Source of the DNA: Bacteroidota bacterium
GTDB lineage: Bacteria > Bacteroidota > Bacteroidia > NORP154
DNA: 25,811 nucleotides
Direction: 5' to 3'
Assembly (NCBI GenBank): GCA_002401055.1
Contig: NVRZ01000026.1
Location: forward strand, 1 to 25,811
Below the pieces are notes generated by a model. It made no database searches and was not told the origin of the DNA. It was given only the letters and a program-made list of their open reading frames with translations. Positions 14,284 to 22,449 of the stretch are shown one piece after another. The first letter of the stretch is position 1. The number at the start of each line of letters is the position of its first letter. Both the position numbers and the translations under genes were made by a program.

Positions 14284-14577
14284 TGAATAAAAGCTAACGC
14301 TTTGATATGTTTACTCTTTGTAATCTTTACATATTACGGTATTTCAGTTCGTTTTAAGATGTAATCAAATTTAGTAAAGAATGTTTACAAATGAATTTGC
14401 AGTTACAATACTCCAATTACAGTTGAATAAAGTCCATTATTGCAGTTTAGTTTTTACCCACCTGTATCTATCCCATTTCTCTGACAGATTAGCCCACTTT
14501 TGCAAATAACTTCACAAAAACAAGGGGTTGTCTGCCATATCGGCCCACATTAATTAAAAATGTCAGCCATTATTCAC

Positions 14578-14596
14578 TTGGCATATCCCTTGCACC
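14578..14596 (+). promoter_or_regulatory. Sigma-54 (RpoN) promoter of the TIR-containing gene cluster
   Basis: TTGGCA (14578-14583) and TTGCA (14590-14594) give the invariant GG (14580-14581) and GC (14592-14593) separated by exactly ten bases, as sigma-54 requires. Upstream, TGTCTGCCAT (14529-14538) and TGTCAGCCAT (14561-14570) are direct repeats 32 bases apart, and CTGACA (14481-14486) is the inverted half-site. They are candidate activator sites. Transcription would start near 14605, about 30 bases before the first gene. Confidence 0.7.
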
Positions 14597-14635
14597 ATTC
14601 TCTTGAAAATCAATAGTTAACTAAAACTAAAGAAA

Positions 14636-14992
14636 ATGGTTTCTCTAAATATGGGTAAGACTATTTATATCCTTTCAGATGAGGATATAGACTTTAACGT
14701 TACAAGTAGAATAGGAAACTACGCTTGTGGTTTCATTCGCAATGGAAAGTTCCGCGTTCAATACGTAGGTCGTTCTGATACAGACTTAAATGATCGTCTA
14801 AAGGACTATGTAGTAACATATAAGCGTTTCAAGTACAGCGATACTCCCAGCGTACTCGCTGCATGGAGAAAAGAATGTGAGAATTATCACGATTTTGAAG
14901 GCAGTATTGATAACAAAATACATCCCGGACGCCCTGAGGGATATTCAAAGAAAGAGTATCCATGTAACGCACGTGTAACTTGTAACGATTAA
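14636..14992 (+). CDS. GIY-YIG-like nuclease-domain protein
   Basis: This 118-residue protein shows the outline of a GIY-YIG domain: G-N-Y-A-C-G-F at 27-33 in place of the GIY strand, Q-Y-V-G-R-S at 42-47 in place of YIG, R54 in L-N-D-R-L as the catalytic-helix arginine, and a glutamate (E88, F-E-G-S) followed by H-P-G-R-P as candidate metal-site region. The spacing suits a minimal single-domain nuclease-like protein. Whether it is active is uncertain because the first motif is altered. An alternative start is M6 at 14651. It is the first gene after a sigma-54 promoter and is followed closely (10 bases) by the next gene. Confidence 0.6.
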   Translation: MVSLNMGKTIYILSDEDIDFNVTSRIGNYACGFIRNGKFRVQYVGRSDTDLNDRLKDYVVTYKRFKYSDTPSVLAAWRKECENYHDFEGSIDNKIHPGRPEGYSKKEYPCNARVTCND

Positions 14993-15002
14993 TATAAATA
15001 TC

Positions 15003-15434
15003 ATGCAAAAAATACAAGATATATTGAAGAATGTTTATGATGAATTGGGAAAAACCACCTATCATGGAATAACAATAATGTCTGCCAAAAGTGGTCATAT
15101 TGAATTTGAACTTCTAGGGGGTAAATTTACCATTGTTCAATCCTTGGTTTGGAATGACAAGGGAAGTGCCGAAGGTCGCTTGACGTTGTATCACGACAGA
15201 GGGTTACCGATTAAGGATAGGGTTGTCAAGGTTGAAGATTTTGAAGTCAGGATTCCAAATAGAGGAACCTTATGGATTAAGAACCACTTATCAAATCCTA
15301 ATTTGCTACAGAGGTACACTGTCAATCATGATGATGAACTTTTGACAGATGAAGGGTTCATTGGTGAAATGTTCTTCAGACAATTGGAATCATATATAAT
15401 TGAAGGGAAATTGGAAATATTTCCTACCGCATAA
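15003..15434 (+). CDS. Small protein of unknown function in the TIR gene cluster
   Basis: This 143-residue protein has no signal peptide or membrane span. It opens with a helix (I-Q-D-I-L-K-N-V-Y-D-E-L-G) followed by strand-rich sequence and a C-terminal helix (E-M-F-F-R-Q-L-E-S-Y-I). The overall pattern resembles small cytoplasmic alpha/beta proteins. No family was recognised. It lies 10 bases after the GIY-YIG-like gene and a few bases before the winged-helix gene, so the three form an operon. Confidence 0.7.
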   Translation: MQKIQDILKNVYDELGKTTYHGITIMSAKSGHIEFELLGGKFTIVQSLVWNDKGSAEGRLTLYHDRGLPIKDRVVKVEDFEVRIPNRGTLWIKNHLSNPNLLQRYTVNHDDELLTDEGFIGEMFFRQLESYIIEGKLEIFPTA

Positions 15435-15443
15435 GTAGTGACA

Positions 15444-16073
15444 ATGTATTTTAGATTTCAAAGAATCGATAGTAAAAAAGATGCTAACCTTAGGGATAGT
15501 ATTCTTTTACCCCTTAAAAATGATCCTGATAAGGGTTGGACTTCCCAACGGGTCTATGATGCAATCAAAGACACCAATCTGGGGTTTGATTTTACTTTTG
15601 ATACGGTGGTTCTTCACCTTAAGGTAATGAGGAAAGATAATCTTATAGAATTACCTGAAATAGACGATTTAGGCGGGAGAGATCATTATGTTGAATTAAC
15701 GGAACTAGGAAGGGAATTTATTAGGGAGGATCATTCGTATCTAGCTATATATCGAAATCAAGAATATGAAGATAAACCAGGTATACTAGACAAATTCAAT
15801 ATGTTCTTTGATAAGTACAATAAACTTGGTCAATTTGGAGTGGGATGGTTAGGTGCGTTAGGAATAATTATCGGTCTCTGGTTATCCTTAGGGTCAAACG
15901 AATCTAAAATTAAAATTAGAGAACTTGAAGTTGCAATTGACTCTCTTAAAACTCTACCTCCGCAAATTGATACAGTTATTGTAACTAAGGTAGACACAAT
16001 TTATATCGAGGCACCTACAAAGGGTAATCCATTACAAAAAACTAATCCTCCGCAAATACTTCCTCCAGGATAA
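15444..16073 (+). CDS. Winged-helix domain protein with a C-terminal membrane span
   Basis: This 209-residue protein has an N-terminal region (about 20-100) with a winged-helix outline: G-W-T-S-Q-R-V-Y-D-A-I-K, F-D-T-V-V-L-H-L-K-V-M-R-K-D-N-L-I-E and a strand pair ending Y-V-E-L-T-E-L-G-R-E-F. One membrane span lies at about 132-150 (G-W-L-G-A-L-G-I-I-I-G-L-W-L). A short coiled-coil-like helix (K-I-R-E-L-E-V-A-I-D-S-L) and a proline-rich tail follow. The ATG at 15444 is used; a GTG at 15438 is possible. The DNA-binding-like domain would be cytoplasmic and the tail outside, which suggests a membrane-tethered sensor or effector. Confidence 0.65.
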   Translation: MYFRFQRIDSKKDANLRDSILLPLKNDPDKGWTSQRVYDAIKDTNLGFDFTFDTVVLHLKVMRKDNLIELPEIDDLGGRDHYVELTELGREFIREDHSYLAIYRNQEYEDKPGILDKFNMFFDKYNKLGQFGVGWLGALGIIIGLWLSLGSNESKIKIRELEVAIDSLKTLPPQIDTVIVTKVDTIYIEAPTKGNPLQKTNPPQILPPG

Positions 16074-16163
16074 TGGACAATTCTAGTTTCAAAAGAAATC
16101 GAAAAACTCAATTTGATTATATCATGAGCAGATATTTCAATTAATTGGCAACGCCAACTCTCA

Positions 16164-17126
16164 ATGAAACAGGATTTCAAATATGAAGTTGCCTTTTCAT
16201 TCCTCGCTGACGATGAGGAATTGGCCGTTGAACTTAGCGATCTTATATCAGATCGGGTTCCAACTTTTATCTACTCAAAGAGACAAGAGGAACTTGGGGG
16301 CAGTGATGGAGAAATTACCTTTAACAATATTTTTGGAAAGGAATCTAGAATGGTCGTGGTTTTATTTAGAGACGGCTGGGGCGAAACTCCCTGGACAAGA
16401 ATAGAAGAAACGGCAATAAGAAACCGATCATTTAACGAGGGTTGGGACTTTACTATATTCATCTTACTCAATCAGAGTTCAACAATTCCACAATACGTTC
16501 CCAAAGCACAAATTTGGGTGGATTATGATAGATGGGGCTTGAAAGGTGCCGCTCCGATAATTGAACAAAGAGTCAAAGAATCGGGAGGAGAAGTTCGAAC
16601 CGAAACCGTTCAAGACAAGGCGGACAGATTACATCGATTAAAAAAGTCAGAACAAGAAAGAGAGGCATACCTCAGAAGTGCTGAGGCCTTGGAGAATGCG
16701 CACGCTGAATTTGATAGCATTGTGATTAATCTAAAAACCATAAAACCAACGTTAGAGGATAAAGAAAGCAGACTAGTCTTTAGTACAAGTGAGGATGAGT
16801 TTCGTTATTACGAATTTGGCTATATGGGTTTCTTTTTACTTTTCAAATGGGTAAGTCGCCATCATGTGCAGTTTCTTAATGAAACAAAACTAATAATCAC
16901 CATATATCAGAAGAATGGACACAAACCCTTTGATTATGAAGAAACCGTGTACTTTGAAAAGGAGTATAATTTTGACCGATCCTTAAGCGGTACAGTTGGC
17001 TGGTCAGATTATCATTCTGGCGAGAGCTTTATTACATCTAAACAGCTGATAGAATACTGGATTAGCAGATATCTTGACGAACTGGAAAAAAACAAAATTA
17101 GAAGGGTGGGCAACAAATCCAGATAA
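16164..17126 (+). CDS. TIR-domain protein, candidate NADase-type defence effector
   Basis: This 320-residue protein opens with a TIR-like domain (about 5-138). Visible features are the first strand Y-E-V-A-F-S-F-L-A-D-D-E-E-L-A, the M-V-V-V-L-F-R-D strand, and W77-T-R-I-E81, where the tryptophan and glutamate have the spacing of the catalytic glutamate region in NAD-hydrolysing TIR domains. A helical linker, probably a coiled coil (about 145-190), leads to a C-terminal domain with two strand-rich halves that I do not recognise. Bacterial TIR proteins commonly deplete NAD to stop phage spread. The neighbours (GIY-YIG-like, winged-helix membrane protein, HEPN-like) fit a defence cluster. Confidence 0.7.
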   Translation: MKQDFKYEVAFSFLADDEELAVELSDLISDRVPTFIYSKRQEELGGSDGEITFNNIFGKESRMVVVLFRDGWGETPWTRIEETAIRNRSFNEGWDFTIFILLNQSSTIPQYVPKAQIWVDYDRWGLKGAAPIIEQRVKESGGEVRTETVQDKADRLHRLKKSEQEREAYLRSAEALENAHAEFDSIVINLKTIKPTLEDKESRLVFSTSEDEFRYYEFGYMGFFLLFKWVSRHHVQFLNETKLIITIYQKNGHKPFDYEETVYFEKEYNFDRSLSGTVGWSDYHSGESFITSKQLIEYWISRYLDELEKNKIRRVGNKSR

Positions 17127-17192
17127 TTTAAAAAACTCCGTGGTAAGTTGTAAACGCTTCCATAGTTATTATTCTTTTGAAAAAAACTAGTG

Positions 17193-17933
17193 ATGAATCT
17201 TATGAACAAGAAAAGTTTGATTTATCGGTGCGAACAAATAATAAGGGATTTGGCTAACGATATAGCCGGAAGTATCCATGATAAGCCATTCAAAGAAACG
17301 GTAATTAAGAAATTAAAATTTTCCAAGCTTGATGACTGGAATGTACTTTGTAGTCTTATGGACGTTCTAAGTGATACTGAATTGGCAAAGGAGAATTTCT
17401 TAAAATATAGTCTGACAGGGCCAACCAAGATACTTGACTATGGAGAGCAATATTTGAGATTATATGGACTTGTCAATGCAATTTATTTGCAAAAATCTGC
17501 CTTAATTTCTTTTATTGAATTGGTTAAGCTGAGAGGGAAAAAGGAAATTATTAATAAGATTGAAAGTCTAAAGCTAATTGAATTACGTCATGTGGTTGGT
17601 GCACACACAATTGATTTTCTAGACAATGGAACTAGAAATCCTCATCAATTACAAAGAGCAATGTTGGAAGGAAGGATCATAAAGACATCGGATTCAAGAG
17701 GGAATTTTAAAGAATATGATTTAAAAGAATTGCTGCTTGAATACAATCAACTTGCCGAGAAGTTAATAATAGAGGCAACCAATCAGTTTATAAAGACTGT
17801 TCTTAAGAATGGGGGAAAAAGGAAGGAGAAGTACCTAGAAAGATTAGATGCAGTTAAATCTGCGCACAATGGTGCTATCGTGATCTGGAATGAAGAAGGA
17901 ACTGAACAATTCATTGTGAGAATCGTTAAGTAA
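17193..17933 (+). CDS. Helical protein with HEPN-like R-x5-H motif
   Basis: This 246-residue protein is almost entirely helical, with no signal or membrane span. Starts at 17190 (GTG), 17193 and 17202 are possible; 17193 is chosen. The phrase E-L-R132-H-V-V-G-A-H138 fits the R-x4-6-H active-site motif of HEPN ribonucleases, set in a helix after a helical pair, as is usual for that fold. A lysine-rich C-terminal part follows. HEPN proteins are frequent toxins in defence and toxin-antitoxin systems. It lies 66 bases after the TIR gene in the same direction. The assignment rests on one motif and predicted helicity, so it is tentative. Confidence 0.5.
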   Translation: MNLMNKKSLIYRCEQIIRDLANDIAGSIHDKPFKETVIKKLKFSKLDDWNVLCSLMDVLSDTELAKENFLKYSLTGPTKILDYGEQYLRLYGLVNAIYLQKSALISFIELVKLRGKKEIINKIESLKLIELRHVVGAHTIDFLDNGTRNPHQLQRAMLEGRIIKTSDSRGNFKEYDLKELLLEYNQLAEKLIIEATNQFIKTVLKNGGKRKEKYLERLDAVKSAHNGAIVIWNEEGTEQFIVRIVK

Positions 17934-18144
17934 ATTGAGGGGTTACATGGTTGCTATACTTATTTGAGTCTTCAATCGAAATGATAGGCAATATTGCTTT
18001 ACGCATTAGATAAAACATAACTACTGAAGCCGGTTCTGTGCCTTATACAACGTTGGTGAAAATGTTGATAACTCAACAACCAAATCAAATGTACTTTTTA
18101 CTCGGAATCCTATCCAGTCGGAAAAACCGTATGTAAATCCGTAT
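17934..18144. other. Intergenic region between the defence-type cluster and tRNA-Ser
   Basis: No gene is seen. The right part has a tandem direct repeat, CCGTATGTAAA at about 18127-18137 and CCGTATGTAAA (from 18139), directly before the tRNA terminator. tRNA-Ser 3' ends are common insertion sites for integrative elements, but no copy of the tRNA 3' sequence was found elsewhere in the window. Confidence 0.4.
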
Positions 18145-18187
18145 GTAAAAAATAAAAGCCCCTGCAAACACTTGGTTTACAGAGGCT
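18145..18187 (-). terminator. Intrinsic terminator of tRNA-Ser
   Basis: On the minus strand the arms 18187-18175 (AGCCTCTGTAAAC) and 18169-18157 (GTTTGCAGGGGCT) pair over 13 positions with two G-T wobbles around a CAAGT loop. They are followed by TTTTATTTTTT. It lies 14 bases after the tRNA 3' end. Confidence 0.85.
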
Positions 18188-18201
18188 TCAAAATTAGGTA
18201 G

Positions 18202-18286
18202 CGGAGAGTAAGGGATTCGAACCCCTGGTACCTTGCGGTACAATGGTTTTCAAGACCATCGCGATCGACCACTCTGCCAACTCTCC
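18202..18286 (-). tRNA. tRNA-Ser(TGA)
   Basis: On the minus strand the acceptor stem GGAGAGT pairs with ACTCTCC, followed by discriminator G, as is typical of serine tRNAs. The anticodon loop reads CTTGAAA with anticodon TGA, which reads UCA and related codons. A long variable arm (TGTACC-GCAA-GGTAC region) confirms a class II tRNA. The T loop contains GGTTCGAATCC. The CCA end is not encoded. The length is 85 bases. Confidence 0.95.
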
Positions 18287-18475
18287 GGCGCAAAAATATT
18301 ACTTTTTAGAGTTACCCAATGAAGAAAATGCACTGTTTGCATTATTTTTTCATTAAACAGTAGCTTAAAAAGCTTCAAACTAGAGAGATGAGTATCGATA
18401 TCTGCCTCAACAATGTGAACCTAAGAAAAATTACATTCCAATTATAGATTGCAGAGATTGAAACAATTGCTCCTT

Positions 18476-19024
18476 CTAAGCCGCAAATGAAACTTCAAGG
18501 TTATCTTTAAAGGAATCGTTCGTACTGAGTTTTTTGTGTTCCTTAATGATTCCACTGATGTTCTCTTTTGTAACTAAGTTACCGGTTTCCAGATGGTATT
18601 TCAGACCAATAAGCATTTTGAACAGCATTTTGCGCATCATGCCTTTCATTAAAAAAGCCATGAATGCAGGTTTAGTATTAAACTTCATTATAAAAGTAAC
18701 CCTCGTCTTGTTGGGCTCTAACGCCTCCAGCTCAAAAGTACCACCCATTTTATCCATCATTGGCAGTCCGCCTTCGATGATTTCTATGTCAAACGCATCA
18801 TCTCCTCGGGCAGCCACGATTTTCTCATGGACAGAGGTCTTGGAGTCAATTGCACAAAAGCGCTCACAGCCCACCTCTCCAGGAGTTCCCTTAGTGTGGT
18901 GAGATCCGTCAATAATGGGATTAAATACGTTTACTTCACCAAAACGATTAAATAACAGGTCCCATACCTTTTCCTTGCTTGCACTCGTTATTATTTCGAT
19001 TGTTACTTCCTTTAGACTTTTCAT
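18476..19024 (-). CDS. SRPBCC (START-like) family protein
   Basis: This 182-residue protein starts at ATG 19024 (M-K-S-L-K-E-V-T-I-E-I). It carries the polyketide-cyclase/SRPBCC pattern: an opening strand, then A-S-K-E-K-V-W-D-L-L-F-N-R-F-G-E-V-N-V-F-N-P, the G-x-x-R-x-C-like turn at G-C-E-R-F, and the strand E-P-N-K-T-R-V-T-F-I-M-K-F. A long C-terminal helix closes the fold, which encloses a hydrophobic ligand cavity. The ligand is unknown. An upstream in-frame extension to 19084 is not needed. It lies about 110 bases after the AraC-type regulator gene and may be its target. Confidence 0.8.
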   Translation of the reverse strand: MKSLKEVTIEIITSASKEKVWDLLFNRFGEVNVFNPIIDGSHHTKGTPGEVGCERFCAIDSKTSVHEKIVAARGDDAFDIEIIEGGLPMMDKMGGTFELEALEPNKTRVTFIMKFNTKPAFMAFLMKGMMRKMLFKMLIGLKYHLETGNLVTKENISGIIKEHKKLSTNDSFKDNLEVSFAA

Positions 19025-19133
19025 GATTACTTGCTTTAAGATTAATTTAAACTGATAATTGGTTACACTACAAAGTAAAGGCAAGATGTCAGGACATGCT
19101 TTGCTTGGAAGCCCAAAGACCTTTCAAATTAGG

Positions 19134-19967
19134 TCAAATGCGGTACTCCTTTGGGGATTTGCCGAAATGCGTATGGAAAGAGTCGCTAAAATGCGCTGCA
19201 TTTTCAAAACCGCTGTCCCACGCTATTTCATTTATTTGAAGAGAGGTTGTGGTTAAGAGCTCAGCAGCTTTTTCCAAACGTTTCGTTTTGAAATACTTAG
19301 CAGGACTTTGCTTATACCATTTCTGAAAATCCCGTTTAAACGTAGAGTCGCTCCTTAAAGTAAGGTGAGCAAGTTCAGATATTGATAAACTGTGATATAT
19401 GTTAGCCTCGATTATTTCATTGAATGCGATTTCTTCGGGACTATATAATGTTCCGATAATCTGTGTTGCTAATTGGTTTTTGCCTGAGTTGGACAATATG
19501 TAAACCAGCTCTTGAAGCTTAACTGATAACAATGCTTCATTGGCAAGATCAGGATTTTCAAAATATGGTTGCATGGATTGAACAAAGCTGTCCAGCAGTG
19601 AGCTTCTGTCAATTTTTAATGCTGGATCAATACCCTTGCGTCTCTCACTAATTTTTAGAAAGCTAAGGTCCTTGTCGCCAAATGCTTTTTTAATGGATTC
19701 GGGATCTAGGTGAAATATTACACTTTTGAATTGAGATGTTGGTGTAATGTCCACAAAATTGGCAATGTAGTTTCCACACTTCATTAAAATGCTCTCCCTG
19801 TCTTTTATCACCAGCTTTTGAGTAGATGAATAAACTTCTTGTTTTCCAGTATGAACATAGGCCAAGCATGCATCGTTGCGCATTACGCTTGGTAGTCTAA
19901 ATTCCTGATCTAGCGTAAATGACTCAGCAAATACATGTCCGAAAAGGCTTAGAGAGGTCTTTTGCAT
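19134..19967 (-). CDS. AraC family transcriptional regulator
   Basis: This 277-residue protein has an N-terminal ligand-binding-type half (about 1-170; strands such as E-V-Y-S-S-T-Q-K-L-V-I and E-S-I-L-M-K-C-G-N-Y). Two HTH motifs typical of AraC follow at about 190-275: S-I-S-E-L-A-H-L-T-L-R-S-D-S-T-F-K-R-D-F, then I-N-E-I-A-W-D-S-G-F-E-N-A-A-H-F-S-D-S-F with F-G-K-S-P-K-E-Y-R. The gene stands immediately upstream of the SRPBCC gene on the same strand, so a regulatory link is likely. The effector is unknown. Confidence 0.9.
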   Translation of the reverse strand: MQKTSLSLFGHVFAESFTLDQEFRLPSVMRNDACLAYVHTGKQEVYSSTQKLVIKDRESILMKCGNYIANFVDITPTSQFKSVIFHLDPESIKKAFGDKDLSFLKISERRKGIDPALKIDRSSLLDSFVQSMQPYFENPDLANEALLSVKLQELVYILSNSGKNQLATQIIGTLYSPEEIAFNEIIEANIYHSLSISELAHLTLRSDSTFKRDFQKWYKQSPAKYFKTKRLEKAAELLTTTSLQINEIAWDSGFENAAHFSDSFHTHFGKSPKEYRI

Positions 19968-20014
19968 ACCACAAATGTAATTGAAAGATTCTGCTAATGC
20001 TTTTCAATTTGGAC

Positions 20015-20051
20015 CAAAAAAATCCCCATACACCATTCGGTATATGAGGAT
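20015..20051 (-). terminator. Intrinsic terminator downstream of the small alpha/beta protein gene
   Basis: On the minus strand ATCCTCATATACC (20051-20039) pairs with GGTGTATGGGGAT (20034-20022) over 13 positions with G-T wobbles and a GAAT loop, followed by seven T residues. It lies about 20 bases after the stop at 20074 and separates that gene from the AraC gene. Confidence 0.85.
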
Positions 20052-20073
20052 CCAAAATATAATTTAGTAGTCC

Positions 20074-20340
20074 CTAGTTGGCTCCAACAAACAACCTGCC
20101 TCCAGGTAACACACCTGCGGCCTCCATTTTTTCGCCTAGCTCAGGTGAAGTTGAAAATCCATGTGCTATAGCAGCATCGCTAGCCTCCATAATAACACAT
20201 ACTTCATTTGGATTGGTGTGTCCGCGAGTAACACTAACTACAGTTATACCTGCTTCTTCTCTTTTCGCATTATCCTCATCAAAGGATTCCCTCCAATGAT
20301 CGTAATCTTTAACTTCTTGAATACCTACAAACACTGACAT
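20074..20340 (-). CDS. Small dimeric alpha/beta-barrel-like protein
   Basis: This 88-residue protein starts at ATG 20340; the GTG at 20349 is probably part of the leader. The sequence V-G-I-Q-E-V-K-D-Y-D-H-W-R-E-S-F-D, then V-V-S-V-T-R-G-H-T-N-P-N-E-V-C-V-I-M-E and A-A-I-A-H-G-F-S-T-S-P-E-L has the beta-alpha-beta-beta outline of ferredoxin-like small proteins (ABM/Dabb/DUF3764 types). These usually dimerise; the function is not known. The gene stands alone, with its own terminator after it. Confidence 0.7.
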   Translation of the reverse strand: MSVFVGIQEVKDYDHWRESFDEDNAKREEAGITVVSVTRGHTNPNEVCVIMEASDAAIAHGFSTSPELGEKMEAAGVLPGGRLFVGAN

Positions 20341-20459
20341 AATTTCCACTTTTGGTTAAACAATGAATTTGATCAGTAAATATAGAATTAATTGCATCAA
20401 ATTCTACTTTATAAATGTGGGTTTAAAGGCATTATCTGAGATCAGAAAATTCTTTTCTG

Positions 20460-21644
20460 CTAAGTAGCCTCATCAATACTTTTGATTATTATTTTACATG
20501 CCACCTTAATTTGTTCATATGTAATAATCAGGGGAGGAGAAATTCTTAAGGCGTTCTCCGCAAAAAGAAACCAGTCGGTCAGCAACCCATTGTTAAGGCA
20601 ATTTTTTGTAACTGCTTGCGCAAACTCATTTGTTTCGAAATGGATAGCAAGGAGCAATCCTTTCCCTGTGATTTCTTTGATGTTTTTGTGGGTGAGAAGC
20701 TCCCTGAAAACAGCTTCCTTTTCTCTTACCTTTCCGACAATATTTGGTTTTGAGAGCTCATCCAAACTGGCAATTGCAGCGGCGCAGGACACCGGATGTC
20801 CACCAAATGTGGTAATATGACCCAAAACGGGGTTTGTGGTTAGTGATCTCATGATTACTTTAGATGAAATAAATGCTCCAAGTGGCATTCCTCCGCCCAA
20901 GGCCTTCGCCAATATCAGTACATCTGGAGTAATACCATAGTCTTCAAAGCAAAACAGGGAGCCAGTCCTTCCCATTCCAGTCTGTACCTCGTCAAATATG
21001 AGAAGGCTTCCATGTTTTGTGCAGACTTCTCTTAATTTTTCCAGGTAAGACCGTTCAGCTGGAATAGCTCCAGCTTCACCCTGAATCGGTTCTGCGATTA
21101 CGCAGCCGGTTTGGTCATCTACCTTGTTCAAGTCACCCTCATTGTTGAACTCCATAAATTCAACACTTGGCAGCAGTGGAGCAAATGCTTGGGTGTACTT
21201 TCGGCCACCCATTACGCTCATTGCGCCAAAGGTGCTTCCATGATACGCGTTTTGCATGGCAATAATCTTGCTTTTGCCGGTATACCTGCGAGCCAATTTC
21301 AGGGCTCCTTCGACTGCCTCGCTTCCTGAATTCACAAAAAAAGCACAATTCAGAGTTTCGGGAAGTAACTCTGAAAGTCGTTTAGCAAGATTAATCTGAG
21401 GCTCTTGAATGTATTCACCATAGGCCATCACGTGTAAATAATTGCTAACCTGCTGATTAATAGCACTTATAATTTCAGGATTTTGATGCCCTAAATTATT
21501 CACTGATATGCCTGATATGAGGTCTATGTATTGATTTCCACCCTGATCGTACAGATAGATTCCTTTGGCCTTGTCAACCCTAAAATTGACCGGGCTATCG
21601 GAGGTTGGAGCCAAATTGCTCAAATTGCCTTCTGCTTTAAACAT
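20460..21644 (-). CDS. Class III PLP-dependent aminotransferase (ornithine/acetylornithine type)
   Basis: This 394-residue enzyme is complete for its family. The N-S-G-S-E-A motif at 105-110 binds the cofactor phosphate. Y-H-G-S-T at 134-138 stacks on the ring. F-D-E-V-Q-T-G at 217-223 holds the aspartate (D218) that contacts the pyridine nitrogen, and K247 in L-A-K-A-L-G-G-G forms the Schiff base. Members transfer an amino group from acetylornithine, ornithine, GABA or similar to 2-oxoglutarate. Neighbouring genes give no arginine pathway context, so the substrate is undecided; Bacteroidota often annotate such copies as aspartate aminotransferase family. Confidence 0.9.
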   Translation of the reverse strand: MFKAEGNLSNLAPTSDSPVNFRVDKAKGIYLYDQGGNQYIDLISGISVNNLGHQNPEIISAINQQVSNYLHVMAYGEYIQEPQINLAKRLSELLPETLNCAFFVNSGSEAVEGALKLARRYTGKSKIIAMQNAYHGSTFGAMSVMGGRKYTQAFAPLLPSVEFMEFNNEGDLNKVDDQTGCVIAEPIQGEAGAIPAERSYLEKLREVCTKHGSLLIFDEVQTGMGRTGSLFCFEDYGITPDVLILAKALGGGMPLGAFISSKVIMRSLTTNPVLGHITTFGGHPVSCAAAIASLDELSKPNIVGKVREKEAVFRELLTHKNIKEITGKGLLLAIHFETNEFAQAVTKNCLNNGLLTDWFLFAENALRISPPLIITYEQIKVACKIIIKSIDEAT

Positions 21645-21842
21645 TTAGGGAGATACTCGTGAATGAGGAAAAGTCCTTTAACTCCTGAATTAGCGGCCCA
21701 AAAATATGAATTAATCAAATAATGACTGATGTATCCTATTTATCATATATTTTTGTTTATTTGTAACTGTAACTTATTCGTTGAATTACAAGTATAATGG
21801 TTCTCGGATAAGTTTCTCGGATTTAAGAGCTAATAGCGAACT

Positions 21843-22406
21843 ATGCCAGAGCAAGATCATCAAGAGTTTAATACGTGGTTTGAATCTTTTCAAGCCAATA
21901 ACATACTCTTTATGTTCAAAGGTGATTTCAATCAAGAACTCATAAATTCTATAGTGTTGTTAATAGAAGGGTTGCCTGAAGTTGAACATGAGGAGATTAT
22001 TGTTAAGAAAAGAATGTCAGGGGTGGTGGTAGAATGCTTGCAAAATATTTGTCGGCATGGTGAGAATATAATAGATGGTTCTGAATTGAAGCCAGGTATG
22101 TTGTTGCTCAGAAAGAAAAATGGCGACTATCTGATTTCGATTGGAAATAATGTGAAAACGAATAAGGTTTCAAAGCTAAGAGATTACATAGCAAAGGTGA
22201 ACGGTATGGATAACACGGGATTAAAAGATTTTCACAAAGACGTTTTGATCAATACGGAGTTGTTTGGAAAATACGGAGCAGATTTGGGATTAATTAACAT
22301 CGCGAGAAAATCAAATAGAAATTTTGATTTTGATTTTCGAGAGGTCAGTGACACGCATTCATTTTTCTCTTTTGAAGTAAGCATTCATGGATCTGAGAAT
22401 AATTAG
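21843..22406 (+). CDS. siaB: SiaB family protein kinase (DUF6272)
   Basis: This 187-residue protein matches the SiaB family of small GHKL-type protein kinases. The N-box E64-C-L-Q-N68-I-C-R-H72 is clear, and G-A-D-L-G-L at 145-150 is in the place of the second glycine box. In Pseudomonas, SiaB phosphorylates SiaC and the phosphatase SiaA reverses this, controlling the diguanylate cyclase SiaD. Here the gene is followed 43 bases later by siaC and then a propeller sensor. The start ATG is preceded by an AT-rich divergent intergenic region shared with the aminotransferase gene. Confidence 0.9.
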   Translation: MPEQDHQEFNTWFESFQANNILFMFKGDFNQELINSIVLLIEGLPEVEHEEIIVKKRMSGVVVECLQNICRHGENIIDGSELKPGMLLLRKKNGDYLISIGNNVKTNKVSKLRDYIAKVNGMDNTGLKDFHKDVLINTELFGKYGADLGLINIARKSNRNFDFDFREVSDTHSFFSFEVSIHGSENN

Positions 22407-22449
22407 GGTAAATCATAATCGAGAAGAGTAGAGGATAATTAAACAGGAA

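Larger units (their letters stand above)
14094..14635. other. Gene-free region holding a long hairpin and a sigma-54 promoter
   Basis: No gene is seen in these 542 bases. It contains a long imperfect hairpin at 14149-14283, an AT-rich stretch to about 14480, and repeated TGTC(A/T)GCCAT boxes with a sigma-54 promoter ending at 14594. Confidence 0.7.
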
